A stretch of 64,000 bases of DNA from an uncultured Acidobacteriota bacterium (GCA_903916735.1 CAIWXX010000008.1:1-64000), one strand, 5' to 3'; shown: positions 44,412 through 55,707, numbered from the stretch's first letter. The notes: generated from the letters alone by a model not told the origin. Numbers and translations: made by a program.

Positions 44412-45679
44412 ACAGCTGCTCCTGATTCGTTTTGCAAAGCCCGATTCTGTTCGCTGATATCCAACGGCCCGCACCAGATCGCTCCGCGCACAAATTCACT
44501 ATCTCCGCCTCCGACAATGTCCCGGTCATCGGAGAGGAGATGCATGACATTCTGAGGCGACACGCCCTCGAAAAGCCCTGGAATGGTGTCAGTGAGTTTG
44601 ATGCTCCCCATCGGAAGTGGACGGTACGGAAGCACGACGGCGTGGCAATGCCCCAGTAGCGTCTGATCAGCCCCAAGTGGACGCAGGAAGGGCGCCATCT
44701 TTGCATTTCCAGGAGCCGCAACGATTCCAGCCACGATGGCCAGATCCCGCTTGTGGACCCGCTCCGGCGTGAAAGACAGCCGGCGACGGAGAGCCGGATG
44801 TGAAAAGAACGTGCCTCGTTCCTTAAGTAACGGTGGAGACTGTCGCAGTGAAGCCCCGATTAATCCTGCAGACTCAGCAACCATGACAAAGCCAACGGCT
44901 TCGGACTGGGCCACATCCAAGGCGGTTCTCATTAAAGCCGTCAGACCTGCATGTGGATTGCCCTTTTCGGTTTCGAAACGAATCAGGATCGAAAGGTCAC
45001 CGGTACAAACAGCACCGTAAAGCAAGTGCGCTCGAGGCACGAATGGTCCCGATGCAATCAGAAAATCCGGCGCCCCTGATTCTTCATCGGTGGCTCTGCA
45101 TGCGGCAACTCCAGCCGCAGCCAGAAACTCGCCGAATCTCCCGCGACAGTCGGCGGCATCATTTCCAAAAGCCGCTATGCCAAGCGAAAGGACATTGCGA
45201 GGGAGCGAAACCTCTTCAATAGTGAGCTCGCTTTCTCCAGATGATTCGATCTGATCCGGATGGCCGACCATCCGACAGCGCATAGGCTCGACAGAAGATT
45301 CACGGAAGAGATCGATGATCAGGCCATTTTTTAGGAGCTTCTCTGAACCCGGAGCTTTCTCCGCAGTCTGCGTGGTGGCTTTGAGGCTGAGCAATTTCTC
45401 AAAACCGCTCAGCTCGAGCACCGACCGTACTTGATCCGATGGTTCCGTCACGAGAAACGAGCCTTGAAGCGCTTTGAGCTGCTTGAAGGCCGAAAGAAGC
45501 ACACGCATGCCTGTGGAGCTCATGAATTGGACATCTGCCATATTCAGGCGAATGTGACGCGCCCCCTCGCGAATCACTTCATTGAGCTCAGAGGTGAGTT
45601 GAGCAGACCAGTGCGAATCCAACCGGCCGCTGACCCTGACCTCCAGAATACCATCCTGTAGCTGTTTCCGAATGTCCAT
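44408..45679 (-). CDS. STAS-domain protein with unrecognised C-terminal domain
   Basis: 423 residues. Residues 1-100 form a STAS anti-sigma-antagonist fold (DGILEVRVSGRLDSHWSAQL, HIRLNMADVQFMSSTGMRVL, with the SSTGMR phospho-Ser region). Residues 160-423 are a domain I cannot name: two Gly/Ala-rich halves (NVLSLGIAAFGNDAADCRGR, VGFVMVAESAGLIGAS, LAIVAGIVAAPGNAKM, TLLGHCHAVVLPYRPLPMG), possibly a sensor. It is translated with the binding protein (TAATG overlap) and the permease (ATGA). So a switch protein sits within a transport operon, likely controlling output rather than transport. Confidence 0.75.
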   Translation of the reverse strand: MDIRKQLQDGILEVRVSGRLDSHWSAQLTSELNEVIREGARHIRLNMADVQFMSSTGMRVLLSAFKQLKALQGSFLVTEPSDQVRSVLELSGFEKLLSLKATTQTAEKAPGSEKLLKNGLIIDLFRESSVEPMRCRMVGHPDQIESSGESELTIEEVSLPRNVLSLGIAAFGNDAADCRGRFGEFLAAAGVAACRATDEESGAPDFLIASGPFVPRAHLLYGAVCTGDLSILIRFETEKGNPHAGLTALMRTALDVAQSEAVGFVMVAESAGLIGASLRQSPPLLKERGTFFSHPALRRRLSFTPERVHKRDLAIVAGIVAAPGNAKMAPFLRPLGADQTLLGHCHAVVLPYRPLPMGSIKLTDTIPGLFEGVSPQNVMHLLSDDRDIVGGGDSEFVRGAIWCGPLDISEQNRALQNESGAAV

Positions 45680-47667
45680 TAGCGCTCTATGACCCGATCA
45701 GCCCTCTTCAGAACCGAGTCGGGAACTCGCAGACCGCACAGGTCGGCGTTCTTCAGATTGACGACCAGAATGGTTGTGCTGATAATCTCGATAGGAATAT
45801 GAGCCGGATCTTCACCATTCAGGATACGCACAACCAGCATCACCATATCCCGACCGCCTTGAATGTAATCACGCGACAACCCGACGGCTCCCCCGCTTCT
45901 CTCCACGAGGCCGCTGGTAAATGCGAAGAGAGGTGTTTTTGAGGTCTGAGCCGCTTGGGCGATAGCCGAGAACGATGCATCCAATATACTGCTATTAACC
46001 TGGCAGAGAGCGTCCACATCCTGCTCCGTAAGCGAGATGGCGGCATCCAGGACATCTGAGCTGGATGAAACGCTGACTGACTTGAGTTCAATTCCAACGT
46101 TTTTCAGTGCCACAGTCAACAGATCTCTATTGAAGACCGAGTTCAGCTCGGATGGCACAAAAAGTGTGCCGGCTCGACGCGCATGCGGCAGGCACTCTCT
46201 CACCAAACGTGCCATCCCGTCAAAATCGCTCAGTGTCGATACACCGGTCAGGTTTGCCTGATGTTGTGCATCGCTGGTGGCGACGCCGGCCAGGATCGGG
46301 CTGGCAATATTGCCGAAGACCACCGGCCTATCATGGACGCGGCAGGCAACCGCTTGCAGGGCCGGAGTCGACGACACCATGATCAGATCGATCTTTTCAC
46401 TGACGGCACCATCGATCATTGTCATAAGCGTCGGCATGTCTCCCTGAGCATTGGAAATTCTGAGAGTGTAATCGCGCCCTTCAACGAATCCCAATGCATC
46501 GAATTCTTCATGGATGCCTTCAACCGCGTCTTCAACAAAAGTAGATTCAGTGTAATTAAGAAAACAAATCTTGTAATTGTGGCCGAAAAGTTTTCTCGAA
46601 ACGGGTCGTGATGAAGCCTTGTTGATGGGTTTGAGGTGAGGCTGGCATCCAACCACTTCGGCCGCGCTTTTCATCACATCGTCGGGAATATGCCAGGGAT
46701 CGCGCAGGCTGCGCAGCACGTCGAGGTTGATGGTCAGTTTCTTGGGAATGACATTATTGATGGGAATCGATGCCGGATCGCGCCCGTCGAGAACATCCGC
46801 TGCGAGGAAGCCCTGAGCCTTGCCGACTTCATAGTAATCGGCGCCCAGCCCAAACAACACCCCCATGGCGACCGTGCCGGGCGCATTCGTGAAGACGGGA
46901 ATTTTCGCCTCCCGAGCCGCTTTGATCACCGACGAGAGCGCTAATTCCACGACATTGTCTCCGCCTACCCAGAGGGCTTGAGCGCCGCGGGAAACGAGAG
47001 AGCGGGCGGCTTCGAGCACATCCACAGAGTTGTCGACTGTCACTTCCAAAAGCTCAATGCCCATCTCTCGACAAACCTCGCGTGCCAATTTTGTGCATTC
47101 CAGTGAACAGGCTTCGGCGGGGCATCGAATGTTCCCAACAATCTTGAGGTGCGGGAAAAATTTCCAGGCCAGATTGAACGACTCCTTGACCGGTTGGAAT
47201 GTGCCTATTCCTACGAGATGCTTTGGACGATTCAGTGAGTTATTGCGATTGAGGCCGACTCCTGAAGCGAACGGATCAGTGACAGTCCCGAATACATGGA
47301 TCAACTTCCCATCTCTATTGACCGACGCCATCGCCTGAAGACAGGGAGTCGTTAAAGTCAGTACCATCTTGGCATCGCTATCGATGATAGCCTTGGCAAT
47401 GTTATTGGCGGTCGGCAGATCGTTCTCAGAATTGTATTTCTGAATCAGAATCGTTTTATCCTGGACATATCCGCGTTCACTGAGGCCGTCCACTAGACCG
47501 CGCGCCGCTTCATCCAAAATGGGTCTGCTGGCAAATTGAAACAATGCAACATGTGGGATGGGTTTGGCGGGTGCCACTCGATGCTGCCAGTCTGAGATTA
47601 ATAGAACACTCGATGCGAACAAAATCAAAACAACGCCGAGAATAAGTCGCTTCACTGCCACCCACAT
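45679..47667 (-). CDS. Tandem ABC_sub_bind-type substrate-binding protein
   Basis: 662 residues. LILGVVLILFASSVLLIS at about 9-26 is a signal anchor. Two copies of the PF04392-type binding fold follow: copy 1 about 38-340 (HVALFQFASRPILDEAARGL, FGTVTDPFASGVGLN, QALWVGGDNVVELALSS) and copy 2 about 368-655 (KICFLNYTESTFVEDAVEGI, VFGNIASPILAGVATSD, ALCQVNSSILDASFSAI, with GLSRDYIQGGRDM). A normal member has one such unit of about 320 residues. The pair might bind two ligands or work as an internal dimer. First gene of the ABC operon. RBS not strong. Confidence 0.87.
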   Translation of the reverse strand: MWVAVKRLILGVVLILFASSVLLISDWQHRVAPAKPIPHVALFQFASRPILDEAARGLVDGLSERGYVQDKTILIQKYNSENDLPTANNIAKAIIDSDAKMVLTLTTPCLQAMASVNRDGKLIHVFGTVTDPFASGVGLNRNNSLNRPKHLVGIGTFQPVKESFNLAWKFFPHLKIVGNIRCPAEACSLECTKLAREVCREMGIELLEVTVDNSVDVLEAARSLVSRGAQALWVGGDNVVELALSSVIKAAREAKIPVFTNAPGTVAMGVLFGLGADYYEVGKAQGFLAADVLDGRDPASIPINNVIPKKLTINLDVLRSLRDPWHIPDDVMKSAAEVVGCQPHLKPINKASSRPVSRKLFGHNYKICFLNYTESTFVEDAVEGIHEEFDALGFVEGRDYTLRISNAQGDMPTLMTMIDGAVSEKIDLIMVSSTPALQAVACRVHDRPVVFGNIASPILAGVATSDAQHQANLTGVSTLSDFDGMARLVRECLPHARRAGTLFVPSELNSVFNRDLLTVALKNVGIELKSVSVSSSSDVLDAAISLTEQDVDALCQVNSSILDASFSAIAQAAQTSKTPLFAFTSGLVERSGGAVGLSRDYIQGGRDMVMLVVRILNGEDPAHIPIEIISTTILVVNLKNADLCGLRVPDSVLKRADRVIER

Positions 47668-47976
47668 AGCTCATTCAGGATACCGCATCAACGCAGATTT
47701 GTCATATCGAGTGTGGTTGGGTTGGAGAGACCCCCCAAAAATAAACATCGACTCAGCACGGTCATCAGGAGGCGATTCAGCATTCGCGCGATCGAGGCAA
47801 AAATAGGAGCTGGACATGCTGAAAGAAAACCGCAAGAACAGAAGCGACTGGCGAATCAAGACACGTGACAGCTTCAGCAACAGATCCTTTGCTTCGCTCA
47901 GGATGACCGATAGTCTTATTCGGGAGTATGTTTCAGAGTGACGATCAATCGATGCGTCCGCATTATTGGGAAATCT
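47668..47976. other. Intergenic region, 309 bases
   Basis: No gene is supported. At 47882-47908 there is a stretch GATCCTTTGCTTCGCTCAGG followed by ATGACCG that resembles a short dispersed element common between genes of many environmental bacteria. No terminator seen for the leftward phosphoglucomutase side. Confidence 0.35.
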
Positions 47977-49635
<1,659 letters not shown>

Positions 49636-49941
49636 CCTCTCTTATGCATCCGAGAGTGGAGAATCATGTGTTGATTCATATTAACACGTTCACTCAACAG
49701 CCGCTAATTGGAGCGAAAAAATGAGCGGCCGACTCCACAATATGCTCGAGCACCCCGGTCGAGTCGTTGCTACTCAGACCGATTCTAACAATCACCAGGC
49801 CCCAAACAAAAGGGCATGCCGGACAATACACGCCCCTCGATGAAAGTAGGGGTTTCGTGATGAGTGCGCGGTCGAGGGGGCCCCGATGTCGATGCGGGGC
49901 TGTCGCAAAGCAGCCCCGCATCCAGAAAAGTGGATAATCGT
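49636..49941. other. Intergenic region, 306 bases
   Basis: Between two leftward genes. Apart from the strong hairpin at 49891-49922 I see only non-coding sequence, with no clear open frame or ribosome site. Confidence 0.45.
49891..49922 (-). terminator. Strong GC hairpin downstream of the BNR protein gene
   Basis: GATGCGGGGCTG and CAGCCCCGCATC (49891-49902 and 49911-49922) form a perfect 12 bp stem with an 8-base loop. It lies 20 bases after the stop of the leftward BNR gene. No T-run follows on that strand, so it may be a Rho-assisted or stabilising hairpin rather than a classical intrinsic terminator. Confidence 0.5.
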
Positions 49942-52900
49942 TTATTCCTTCTTCCAGGTGGGCAGACGGCCTGGAGTCCATGGTGCACCGGCTGTGTCTG
50001 CATCCTGTTCGAGATTCTTCAGGTCAATGCCAATGAGAGTCCGCAGGTTTTCCAGAACGCCGCCAAATTCGTCAGCCGCGATATCGTATGCTTGACGATG
50101 CGTTTGAGTCGGAGCTGAGGTCGTCGACCAATGACCGGCAACGATGCCTTGTACCCGATCTGAAATTGCGGGTGGAGTAGGCTCATTTCGACTCCCCTTG
50201 ACACGATCCCCCTCCAGAGCAACCTGGATGTCCTTAAGGCGTAATTCGAGTGCGCGAGTCTGATCCATGAGTATGGTATTCGCGGCAGGCGTATCATCCA
50301 GCGCTTTCTTGAGAAGAGTGAGTTGGGTCTGAGCTTCGTTCGCGGTTTCGATGGCTCCGAGCACCGCCCTCTGCAATCGGGCTGTCTTCTTTTCAAATTC
50401 AATGAGCGAGGCACGATCACTGGCAGGCAGGCTGACGGTGCCCAAAGGCGTTGTCGCAAAGCTCTGGGGTTCTCCAATTGGAATCAGCTTGCCGTTGACT
50501 CGCTTGGCCATATTCACAACATACGTGCCCGGCGCAGCCAACTGCCCTTCCGGCACAGAGTCGTACGGATTATCAGGGTCGGGGCCTTTAAGATTCGCCG
50601 GAGTGGAAGGTGGGAACCGCAAGTCCCATGCGACACGATGGAAGCCTGAAGTCACGGGACCACTCAACCGTCGGATCACATTGCCATCGGCATCGGCGAC
50701 CGTGAGGATGATGGCCGGTTCTTCTTCACGATCCTCGGTCTTGAGCGCTTCCCAGGTCGGATAGAAGATATCTTTCCCATCTTTGGCGAGTTTTTTCTCC
50801 TCCTCCTGGCGGATCTTTTTCTGTGCTTTGATCTCATCCTTGAGGTAGTACGTGAAGACGGCGCCGAAAGGCGGGTTAGGCGCGGAGTAATAGCCCTGGC
50901 CCTGATTCGATTTTTCTTTCAATCCCAAGGGTTCAGATTGAATGAACATCCAGGCCGGTTTGACCGGGAAAAGAAAAACATCCTGATCGACTGTTTGGGG
51001 AGTGATCTTACGCAGAGGAGTGTAATCATCGAGGACGAAAAAGCCGCGACCAAAGCTGGCGATCACCAGATCATTTTCGCGCTTCTGAATAGCGATATCC
51101 TTGACGGAAATGACCGGCAGTCCCCCCTTGAGTTGTAACCACTTTTTGCCGTAATCAACAGTGAAGTACAAGCCGAATTCCGTCCCGGCAAACAGCAGAT
51201 CCGGCTTCTCGAAATCCTGAACCACAGCATAAACCGGCCCGCGATTCGGAAGATCGCCGGCAATCGATATCCATGTCGTGCCGCGATCTGTGCTCATCAG
51301 AAGATATGGCTTGAAATCACCCATTTTGTGATTATCGAAAGCAGCGAACGCCACATCCGGATTCTTCACGGACGCTTTGACTCGCGAACAGTACGTCGTG
51401 TCGGGAACTCCAGGGAAGTGATCGATTTTGCGCCAAGTCGCTCCGCCATCCTCCGTGACTTGAATCAAGCCATCATCGGTTCCAACATAGATCAGCCCTT
51501 CTTTCAAAGGCGATTCGTCGAGAGAAACAATGTTGCCATAGAGAGATGTCGAATCATTCTTGGCCACGGAATCGACACTCCAGACTCGGCCCATCACCTT
51601 AAGCTTATTTCGATCGATCTGACGGGTAAGATCCGGGGAGACGGCTTTCCAGGTATTTCCGCGATCATCGCTCCGGAAGAGCTTGTTGGCTGCGAAGTAA
51701 AGCCGTGTGTGTGAATGCGGGCTGATGATGAGAGGGGAATCCCAATTGAAACGCAGAGCATCTTCGCCTTTTCCCGGCTGCGGCTGAATGTCAAGTTTCT
51801 CACCGCACCGCTTGTCAAACCGGACGAGCCCTCCATACTGAGATTCAGAATAGATGATGTTCGGATCTTCAGGATCCACCTGACTCCAGAACCCATCGCC
51901 ACCAACAGTGATCAACCAATCCGAATTGACGATGCCGCTGCTGGAGATCGTGCGGGAAGGGCCACCGATCGTGTTGTTGTCCTGCGTGCCTCCGTAGATG
52001 TTATAGAAGGGTGTTGCATTGTCGACAGCCACTCGGTAAAACTGCGTGACTGGAAGATTGGAGAAATAGAACCAGTTCGAACATCTGTCATAGCTTTCAT
52101 AGAGGCCGCCGTCGCAGCCGACAAGAACATGGTTCGCATTATCCGGGTCAATCCAGATGACATGATTATCGACATGTTTGAATTTCTCCCCGGCATTATG
52201 GAAAGTCTTCCCGCCGTCATCGGTGACTTTCATGAAAACATCAATTGAATAGACGCGATCGACGTTCTTCGGATCGGCAAAAAGTTCGTTGTAATACTGA
52301 GGGCCACCCGGTACGTAGTCGGACATTTTTTCCCAATTACCGCCGGCATCGGTGGAACGGAAGAACCCGCCTTTTTTCTGGCCCGCCTCGATCACCGCAT
52401 ACACAACATCGGGATTGACCGGCGAAATCGCGAGGCCAATCCGCCCCATCTCAACCTTGGGCAGGCCGTTTTCCAACTTTTTCCAGCTGGCTCCGGCATC
52501 CGTCGATTTGTAGAGAGCCGATTCAGGGCCACCATCAATCAAAGTCCAGACATGCCGGCGCCTTTGATAGGCGGATGCATAGAGAACATCAGGGTTTCTG
52601 GGATCAATAGCCACATCACTGACACCGGTGTTATCGCTGATCTTGAGAGACTGCGTCCATGTTGTGCCGCCGTTCGTCGTCTTATAAAGACCGCGATCGC
52701 CGCCGGAAGACCAGAGTGGACCTTGAGCGGCAACATACACCGTCTTCGAAGAGCGGGGATCAATAACGATCTTTCCGATATGCTCGGAGTTCTTGAGTCC
52801 CACGTTCTCCCAGCTTTTGCCGCCGTCGGCCGATTTATAGACGCCATCGCCGAAACCAACGCTGCGCTGGCTGTTGTTTTCTCCGGTCCCGATCCAGATA

Positions 52901-53238
52901 GTGAGTGAATCGTTTGGGTCGACCGTGACACAGCCAATCGAATAGGAACCCTGATCATCAAAGACCGACGTCCATGTAATGCCGTGGTTAATCGTTTTCC
53001 AGACTCCGCCGGATGCGACTCCGACATACCAGATGTTGTGGTTTTTCGGATCGACCGCGATATCGCCGACACGGCCGGACATCAAACCGGGGCCGATCCC
53101 GCGAAGCTCGAGCCCCGCGAAGGTCTCAGACTTGAAACGAGTCTCCGGTGCCGTCGGCTTCTTCTCGGCCTTCTCCGCTGCCAATGCCGTGCAAACCGAG
53201 AAAACGAATGCCAGAACAACCGCTAGGGTTCGCTTCAT
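49942..53238 (-). CDS. Large secreted sortilin/BNR-type beta-propeller protein
   Basis: 1098 residues. Signal peptide at 1-21 (TLAVVLAFVFSVCTALAAEK). Residues about 35-740 contain repeated Asp-box blades: TINHGITWTSVF, SADGGKSWENVG, TTNGGTTWTQSL, STDAGASWKKLE, STDAGGNWEKMS, SDDRGNTWKAVS, TEDGGATWRKID, STDRGTTWISIA. Residues 850-930 form an Ig-like domain (TVADADGNVIRRLSGPV, SGFHRVAWDLRFPP). The last 150 are helical (ALELRLKDIQVALE). Proteins of this plan are abundant in Acidobacteriota-like and Bacteroidota genomes; some are called sortilin or glycosyl hydrolase without proof. Probably outer-surface. Distant relative of the genes at 5893 and 7121. Confidence 0.87.
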   Translation of the reverse strand: MKRTLAVVLAFVFSVCTALAAEKAEKKPTAPETRFKSETFAGLELRGIGPGLMSGRVGDIAVDPKNHNIWYVGVASGGVWKTINHGITWTSVFDDQGSYSIGCVTVDPNDSLTIWIGTGENNSQRSVGFGDGVYKSADGGKSWENVGLKNSEHIGKIVIDPRSSKTVYVAAQGPLWSSGGDRGLYKTTNGGTTWTQSLKISDNTGVSDVAIDPRNPDVLYASAYQRRRHVWTLIDGGPESALYKSTDAGASWKKLENGLPKVEMGRIGLAISPVNPDVVYAVIEAGQKKGGFFRSTDAGGNWEKMSDYVPGGPQYYNELFADPKNVDRVYSIDVFMKVTDDGGKTFHNAGEKFKHVDNHVIWIDPDNANHVLVGCDGGLYESYDRCSNWFYFSNLPVTQFYRVAVDNATPFYNIYGGTQDNNTIGGPSRTISSSGIVNSDWLITVGGDGFWSQVDPEDPNIIYSESQYGGLVRFDKRCGEKLDIQPQPGKGEDALRFNWDSPLIISPHSHTRLYFAANKLFRSDDRGNTWKAVSPDLTRQIDRNKLKVMGRVWSVDSVAKNDSTSLYGNIVSLDESPLKEGLIYVGTDDGLIQVTEDGGATWRKIDHFPGVPDTTYCSRVKASVKNPDVAFAAFDNHKMGDFKPYLLMSTDRGTTWISIAGDLPNRGPVYAVVQDFEKPDLLFAGTEFGLYFTVDYGKKWLQLKGGLPVISVKDIAIQKRENDLVIASFGRGFFVLDDYTPLRKITPQTVDQDVFLFPVKPAWMFIQSEPLGLKEKSNQGQGYYSAPNPPFGAVFTYYLKDEIKAQKKIRQEEEKKLAKDGKDIFYPTWEALKTEDREEEPAIILTVADADGNVIRRLSGPVTSGFHRVAWDLRFPPSTPANLKGPDPDNPYDSVPEGQLAAPGTYVVNMAKRVNGKLIPIGEPQSFATTPLGTVSLPASDRASLIEFEKKTARLQRAVLGAIETANEAQTQLTLLKKALDDTPAANTILMDQTRALELRLKDIQVALEGDRVKGSRNEPTPPAISDRVQGIVAGHWSTTSAPTQTHRQAYDIAADEFGGVLENLRTLIGIDLKNLEQDADTAGAPWTPGRLPTWKKE

Positions 53239-53459
53239 CTATCTCTCTCCTTCTGATTGATAATGATAAACACTCTTGGAATTTCACTATTCCCTACTCC
53301 TAGGGCGCACCCATTGTATGTCGCTAAAAGGACGGAAGCCATATAATCGTCACATTTTCATCAGGCCGGAACCGTGATCTTCCCAACTGTCATGCTACCG
53401 GATTCAACCATCATCTCAAAGAATGCCGTCTCACATCGCTTGTGTAAGAAGCGGTGGTT

Positions 53460-53732
53460 TCAAAGCTTGCCAAAGAACATGAACAGCCCGATCACTATAA
53501 ATGCGACGGCGGCGACCCTCCTGACGATATAAGCCGGGACAATCTGCAAGATCGCACAACCAAAAAGAACACCGATCCCAGTCACGATCGCCAAAGCGAG
53601 TGTCGATCCCAGAAAAACCGATAGGGGTCGACGAGTATCAGCGGTCAAGGTGATGACAGCGAGCTGGGTTTTGTCACCAAGCTCGGCCAAAAGAAGTGTC
53701 GTAAATGAAACAAGTACAATTTTCCAGTTAAT
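53460..53732 (-). CDS. Gdt1/TMEM165-type (UPF0016) small membrane transporter, apparent ATT start
   Basis: 90 residues if translation starts at ATT 53730-53732: the frame then reads INWKIVLVSFTTLLLAELGD and goes on KTQLAVITLTAD. The ELGDKT motif is the cation-binding signature of the family, and half-size members are about 90 residues. No ATG, GTG or CTG precedes the motif in this frame after the upstream stop, and AGGAGG sits 6 bases before the ATT. The alternative TTG at 53688 would cut the first helix off. A second helix (STLALAIVTGIGVLFGC) and a third (AVAFIVIGLFMFFG) follow. Mn2+ or Ca2+ export is the family role. Confidence 0.72.
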   Translation of the reverse strand: MNWKIVLVSFTTLLLAELGDKTQLAVITLTADTRRPLSVFLGSTLALAIVTGIGVLFGCAILQIVPAYIVRRVAAVAFIVIGLFMFFGKL

Positions 53733-53883
53733 AGCCCACCTCCTGGTTCATCATCCACAAAGAATATCATACCATTCATCCATCATAAGAACGCCTTTTG
53801 TGCGCTCGGTTCATGAAATCCATTGTGCCTCGTGCATATCGACGATAACAGCCATGAACAAGCCAAGCAGTTATAATAGTTTG

Positions 53884-55023
53884 ATGCGAATAGCCTATTA
53901 CATCTCGGGGCATGGATATGGGCATGCGAGCCGATCCTGTGTCATCGTGAACGCCTTGGCAGAAGAACATCAGGTTTGGATCGTCACCTCCGTCCCCCGG
54001 CAATTCTTAAATCGTAACCTCAAAATGCCATGCGGCCGCCGATACGCCGACATTGACATCGGCGTCATTCAGCCTGACAGCATGACGATAGATTTCCGGG
54101 CAACGATTGAAGCACTTCATGAATTGGAAGCGCGACGAGAAAAGGTCCTTGTCCAGGAGATGGAATGGCTGGCCAAGGAGCATATTGAGAGGGTTATCGC
54201 CGACATACCACCGTTGAGTTGCCGGGCGGCTGCGGAGCTCGGGATTCCATGTGCGGTGATCACAAATTTCACCTGGGATGATATCTATGATCCCTACGAG
54301 CACGACCATCCGGGTTTCCGAGAGGCTGCGCAAAGCGCCGCTGCTGACTATGCCCGAGCATGGCTCTTCGAATTACCCTTTGCCACTTCAATGCAGGCGT
54401 TTCACACTCGATCTCCATTTGGCCTCATCGCCCGTACTCATTCAGTCGACCGAAAAACCGTCCGCCAACGACTTGACTTCGGCGAAAGCCGGCTGGCGCT
54501 TTTATCCTTCGGCGGATTGGGGTTTGGGAATTCGGCACCAGAGCACTGGGATACTCCTCAAGAGTGGAAACTCATCATCACCGGAGAAAGGCCGGAGAAC
54601 CTGGTTTTCGAGAAGGGAGTGCGGCTGATAACGCCGGAACAAATGACGGAAACCGGCATCAGTTATCCGGACATCGTCGGAGCTGCTGATGTCGTTTTGA
54701 CGAAGCCTGGATACGGGATAACAAGCGAGTGCATTGCGAACAGAACCCCAATGATCTACACCGACCGCTCCCCTTTCGCAGAATACCCATGCTTGGTAGA
54801 AGGCATTAAACGACATCTCCCGAGTATTTACATTGACCAGCGGCTACTCAAATCCGGCTCGATACGGCAGGCTCTTATCGATATTGAGAATCAGCATTGG
54901 CCGGAAGAGTCATTACATGCATTGACTCCTCAGGAGATTCGGAGCGGGTTGGCGATGTTTCTTGGTAAAGAGCATCAGATGCCCAGGAGGAATTGGCCAA
55001 CCAGGTCGGGAGGTTATCTATAA
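53884..55023 (+). CDS. Glycosyltransferase-like protein (GT-B fold, UDP-sugar type)
   Basis: 379 residues from ATG 53884, since MRIAYYISGHGYGHASRSC is the usual opening of this group; longer frames would run through unrelated sequence. N-terminal half: IVNALAEEHQVWIVTS, FLNRNLK, PCAVITNFTWDDIYDPYEHD. C-terminal half: LLSFGGLGFG, the donor-site segment PDIVGAADVVLTKPGYGITS with ECIANRTPMIY. It resembles L-arabinokinase N-terminal and MurG-like proteins. Acceptor unknown. Its end overlaps the convergent HD gene by 6 bases. No ribosome site stands out. Confidence 0.75.
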   Translation: MRIAYYISGHGYGHASRSCVIVNALAEEHQVWIVTSVPRQFLNRNLKMPCGRRYADIDIGVIQPDSMTIDFRATIEALHELEARREKVLVQEMEWLAKEHIERVIADIPPLSCRAAAELGIPCAVITNFTWDDIYDPYEHDHPGFREAAQSAAADYARAWLFELPFATSMQAFHTRSPFGLIARTHSVDRKTVRQRLDFGESRLALLSFGGLGFGNSAPEHWDTPQEWKLIITGERPENLVFEKGVRLITPEQMTETGISYPDIVGAADVVLTKPGYGITSECIANRTPMIYTDRSPFAEYPCLVEGIKRHLPSIYIDQRLLKSGSIRQALIDIENQHWPEESLHALTPQEIRSGLAMFLGKEHQMPRRNWPTRSGGYL

Positions 55024-55596
55024 TCCGATCTCGGCCGCAATCGGCTTCAAGGCATCGATAACGAAAGCGATATGTTCGGCAAGTGGCCGGCCGATTGCTT
55101 CCGCGCCTCCATATACACACGATCGGTCAACCGATCGCGCAAAAGCCTTATCCTTGAGCTTCTTGACGACCGATTCAACAGGCAAATCGGCTATCTTTTT
55201 CGAGGGGCGCACCTTCACACAAGCTCCGATAAACCCAACCAGTTCATCAGTCGCATAGAGAGCTCTTTTCATCGGCGTATCGCGCAGGATTTTCATGTAA
55301 TCGGCATGTGAAGAAATCGCATCGATGATGGGCTCAGGATAACCCCGCTCGTGCAGAATTCGCGCGCCGACGTGAACATGCGTCTCTTCCGTCGGGTTTT
55401 GCTCATAATCAAAATCGTGAAGCAGGCCGACCACGCCCCAGACGATGATCTCCTGAGCATCAACTATTCCAAACCATCGTGCGTAAGCACGCATCGCCTC
55501 TTCGACTCCACGAGCGTGTTTGCGAAGGGCATCGGATTGAGTGTACTCGAAAAGAAGTGCTTCGGCGTCCGGGCGTGTGATGTGTTTTTCACTCAT
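55018..55596 (-). CDS. HD-domain hydrolase
   Basis: 192 residues from ATG 55596; the long upstream frame is not protein-like. MSEKHITRPDAEALLFEYTQ begins it, LRKHARGVEEAMRAYARWFG gives the first His, VVGLLHDFDYEQNPTEETHV the HD pair, and ISSHADYMK a further His, followed by RALYATDELVGFIGA. This is the short HDIG-type hydrolase common in bacteria, acting on nucleotides or phosphate esters in the cytoplasm. Convergent with the glycosyltransferase and divergent from glnA. Substrate unknown. Confidence 0.85.
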   Translation of the reverse strand: MSEKHITRPDAEALLFEYTQSDALRKHARGVEEAMRAYARWFGIVDAQEIIVWGVVGLLHDFDYEQNPTEETHVHVGARILHERGYPEPIIDAISSHADYMKILRDTPMKRALYATDELVGFIGACVKVRPSKKIADLPVESVVKKLKDKAFARSVDRSCVYGGAEAIGRPLAEHIAFVIDALKPIAAEIGL

Positions 55597-55644
55597 GTCA
55601 GTAAGAATATCAGAATTCGGATCAGCTTCACAACATTGCAATTG

Positions 55645-55707
55645 TGCAAGGAATTGTAAAACAATATGCAAGAATTGTATTGACAGTAGGATAAATTGAA
55701 GTAGAAT
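55645..55707 (+). promoter_or_regulatory. glnA promoter with upstream direct repeat
   Basis: TTGACA (55680-55685), 16 bases, TAGAAT (55702-55707), 30 bases from the glnA ATG. Just upstream, TGCAAGGAATTGTA (55645-55658) and TGCAAGAATTGTA (55667-55679) repeat at 22-base spacing, two DNA turns. This is a good candidate for a regulator binding pair (nitrogen control is a guess). Seen in sequence; regulator not identified. Confidence 0.55.

Noticed and set aside
53650-53883. Extended start of the glycosyltransferase frame
   Set aside because: It would overlap the Gdt1-type gene on the other strand and lacks protein-like sequence before MRIAYYISG.
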